Below, piece after piece: positions 63,940 through 64,000 of a DNA stretch of 64,000 nt; the first letter of the stretch is position 1, and every line of letters starts with the position of its first letter. Below the pieces are notes generated by a model that ran no database searches, was not told the DNA's origin, and saw only the letters and a program-made list of their open reading frames with translations. This stretch comes from Clostridia bacterium. Its GTDB lineage: Bacteria > Bacillota > Clostridia > TANB77 > CAG-508. The stretch covers positions 8,529 through 72,528 of the forward strand of contig CAADYJ010000080.1 of NCBI GenBank assembly GCA_900753245.1. The letters run 5' to 3'. The translations under genes and the position numbers were made by a program.

Positions 63940-63998
63940 CCCAAAAAATTTTAAACATAAGCCCTAAAAATTTAATTTTTTAGGGTTAATTTTTTGGG
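63940..63998. terminator. Nested palindrome at the right edge (probable terminator of a gene beyond the window)
   Basis: The outer stem CCCAAAAAATT (63940-63950) pairs with AATTTTTTGGG (63988-63998). The inner stem CCCTAAAAA (63962-63970) pairs with TTTTTAGGG (63977-63985). Both stems have runs of A and T that would provide U-tracts in either direction. Confidence 0.6.
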
Positions 63999-64000
63999 CA

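Overview
The window is strongly AT-rich, uses the standard code, has AGGAGG-type ribosome sites with frequent GTG and TTG starts, and carries spoIIE plus small CotF-like coat genes. This points to an anaerobic, spore-forming Firmicute of the class Clostridia, probably an uncultured gut-type lineage; I cannot place it more precisely. I saw no rRNA, tRNA or CRISPR array. Most genes lie on the minus strand.

Layout by region. 1-904: 5' part of gdpP (c-di-AMP phosphodiesterase). 980-2263: mtaD. 2343-3231: a frameshifted Rpn/PD-(D/E)XK nuclease gene with a 13-bp tandem repeat. 3573-11019: rpoC and rpoB, with rpoB behind its own consensus promoter and a structured leader of about 420 nt that holds a terminator-like hairpin. 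11588-14364: a COG2426 membrane protein and a two-gene SPFH/zinc-ribbon plus TIM44-like/zinc-ribbon unit. 14525-18507: an OmpR-type two-component system and an AI-2E family membrane protein. 18554-21798: xth, yabE-like, tatD, acpS. 21820-28199: an unknown tail-anchored protein, a WG-repeat protein, spoIIE and a lipoprotein.

28375-51030 is the accessory heart of the window: about 23 kb occupied by two tandem paralogous copies of a two-gene operon, interrupted by one Rpn nuclease gene on the opposite strand. Each copy encodes a giant secreted, C-terminally anchored A protein (DUF11/SdrD_B-like stalk, about 1640-1670 aa) followed immediately by a giant B protein (1559 and 2098 aa). Both B proteins carry what looks like a Cys-Gln thioester domain near the N-terminus, SdrD_B modules and a long conserved C-terminal half. 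The C-termini have non-canonical sorting-signal-like motifs: LPPFG in both B proteins and V/I-KTGE in both A proteins. I read this as a paired, duplicated covalent-adhesin system and as the best candidate in the window for something undescribed.

51228-51859: two small overlapping genes of unknown function. 51912-58209: the cell-shape operon DUF4321-radC-mreB-mreC-mreD-pbp2-minC, with minC last and no minD/minE behind it. 58478-63896: mecA, two small coat-type genes, an M23 peptidase, a 5'-nucleotidase and pcrA. The right edge ends in a nested palindrome that probably terminates a gene beyond the window.
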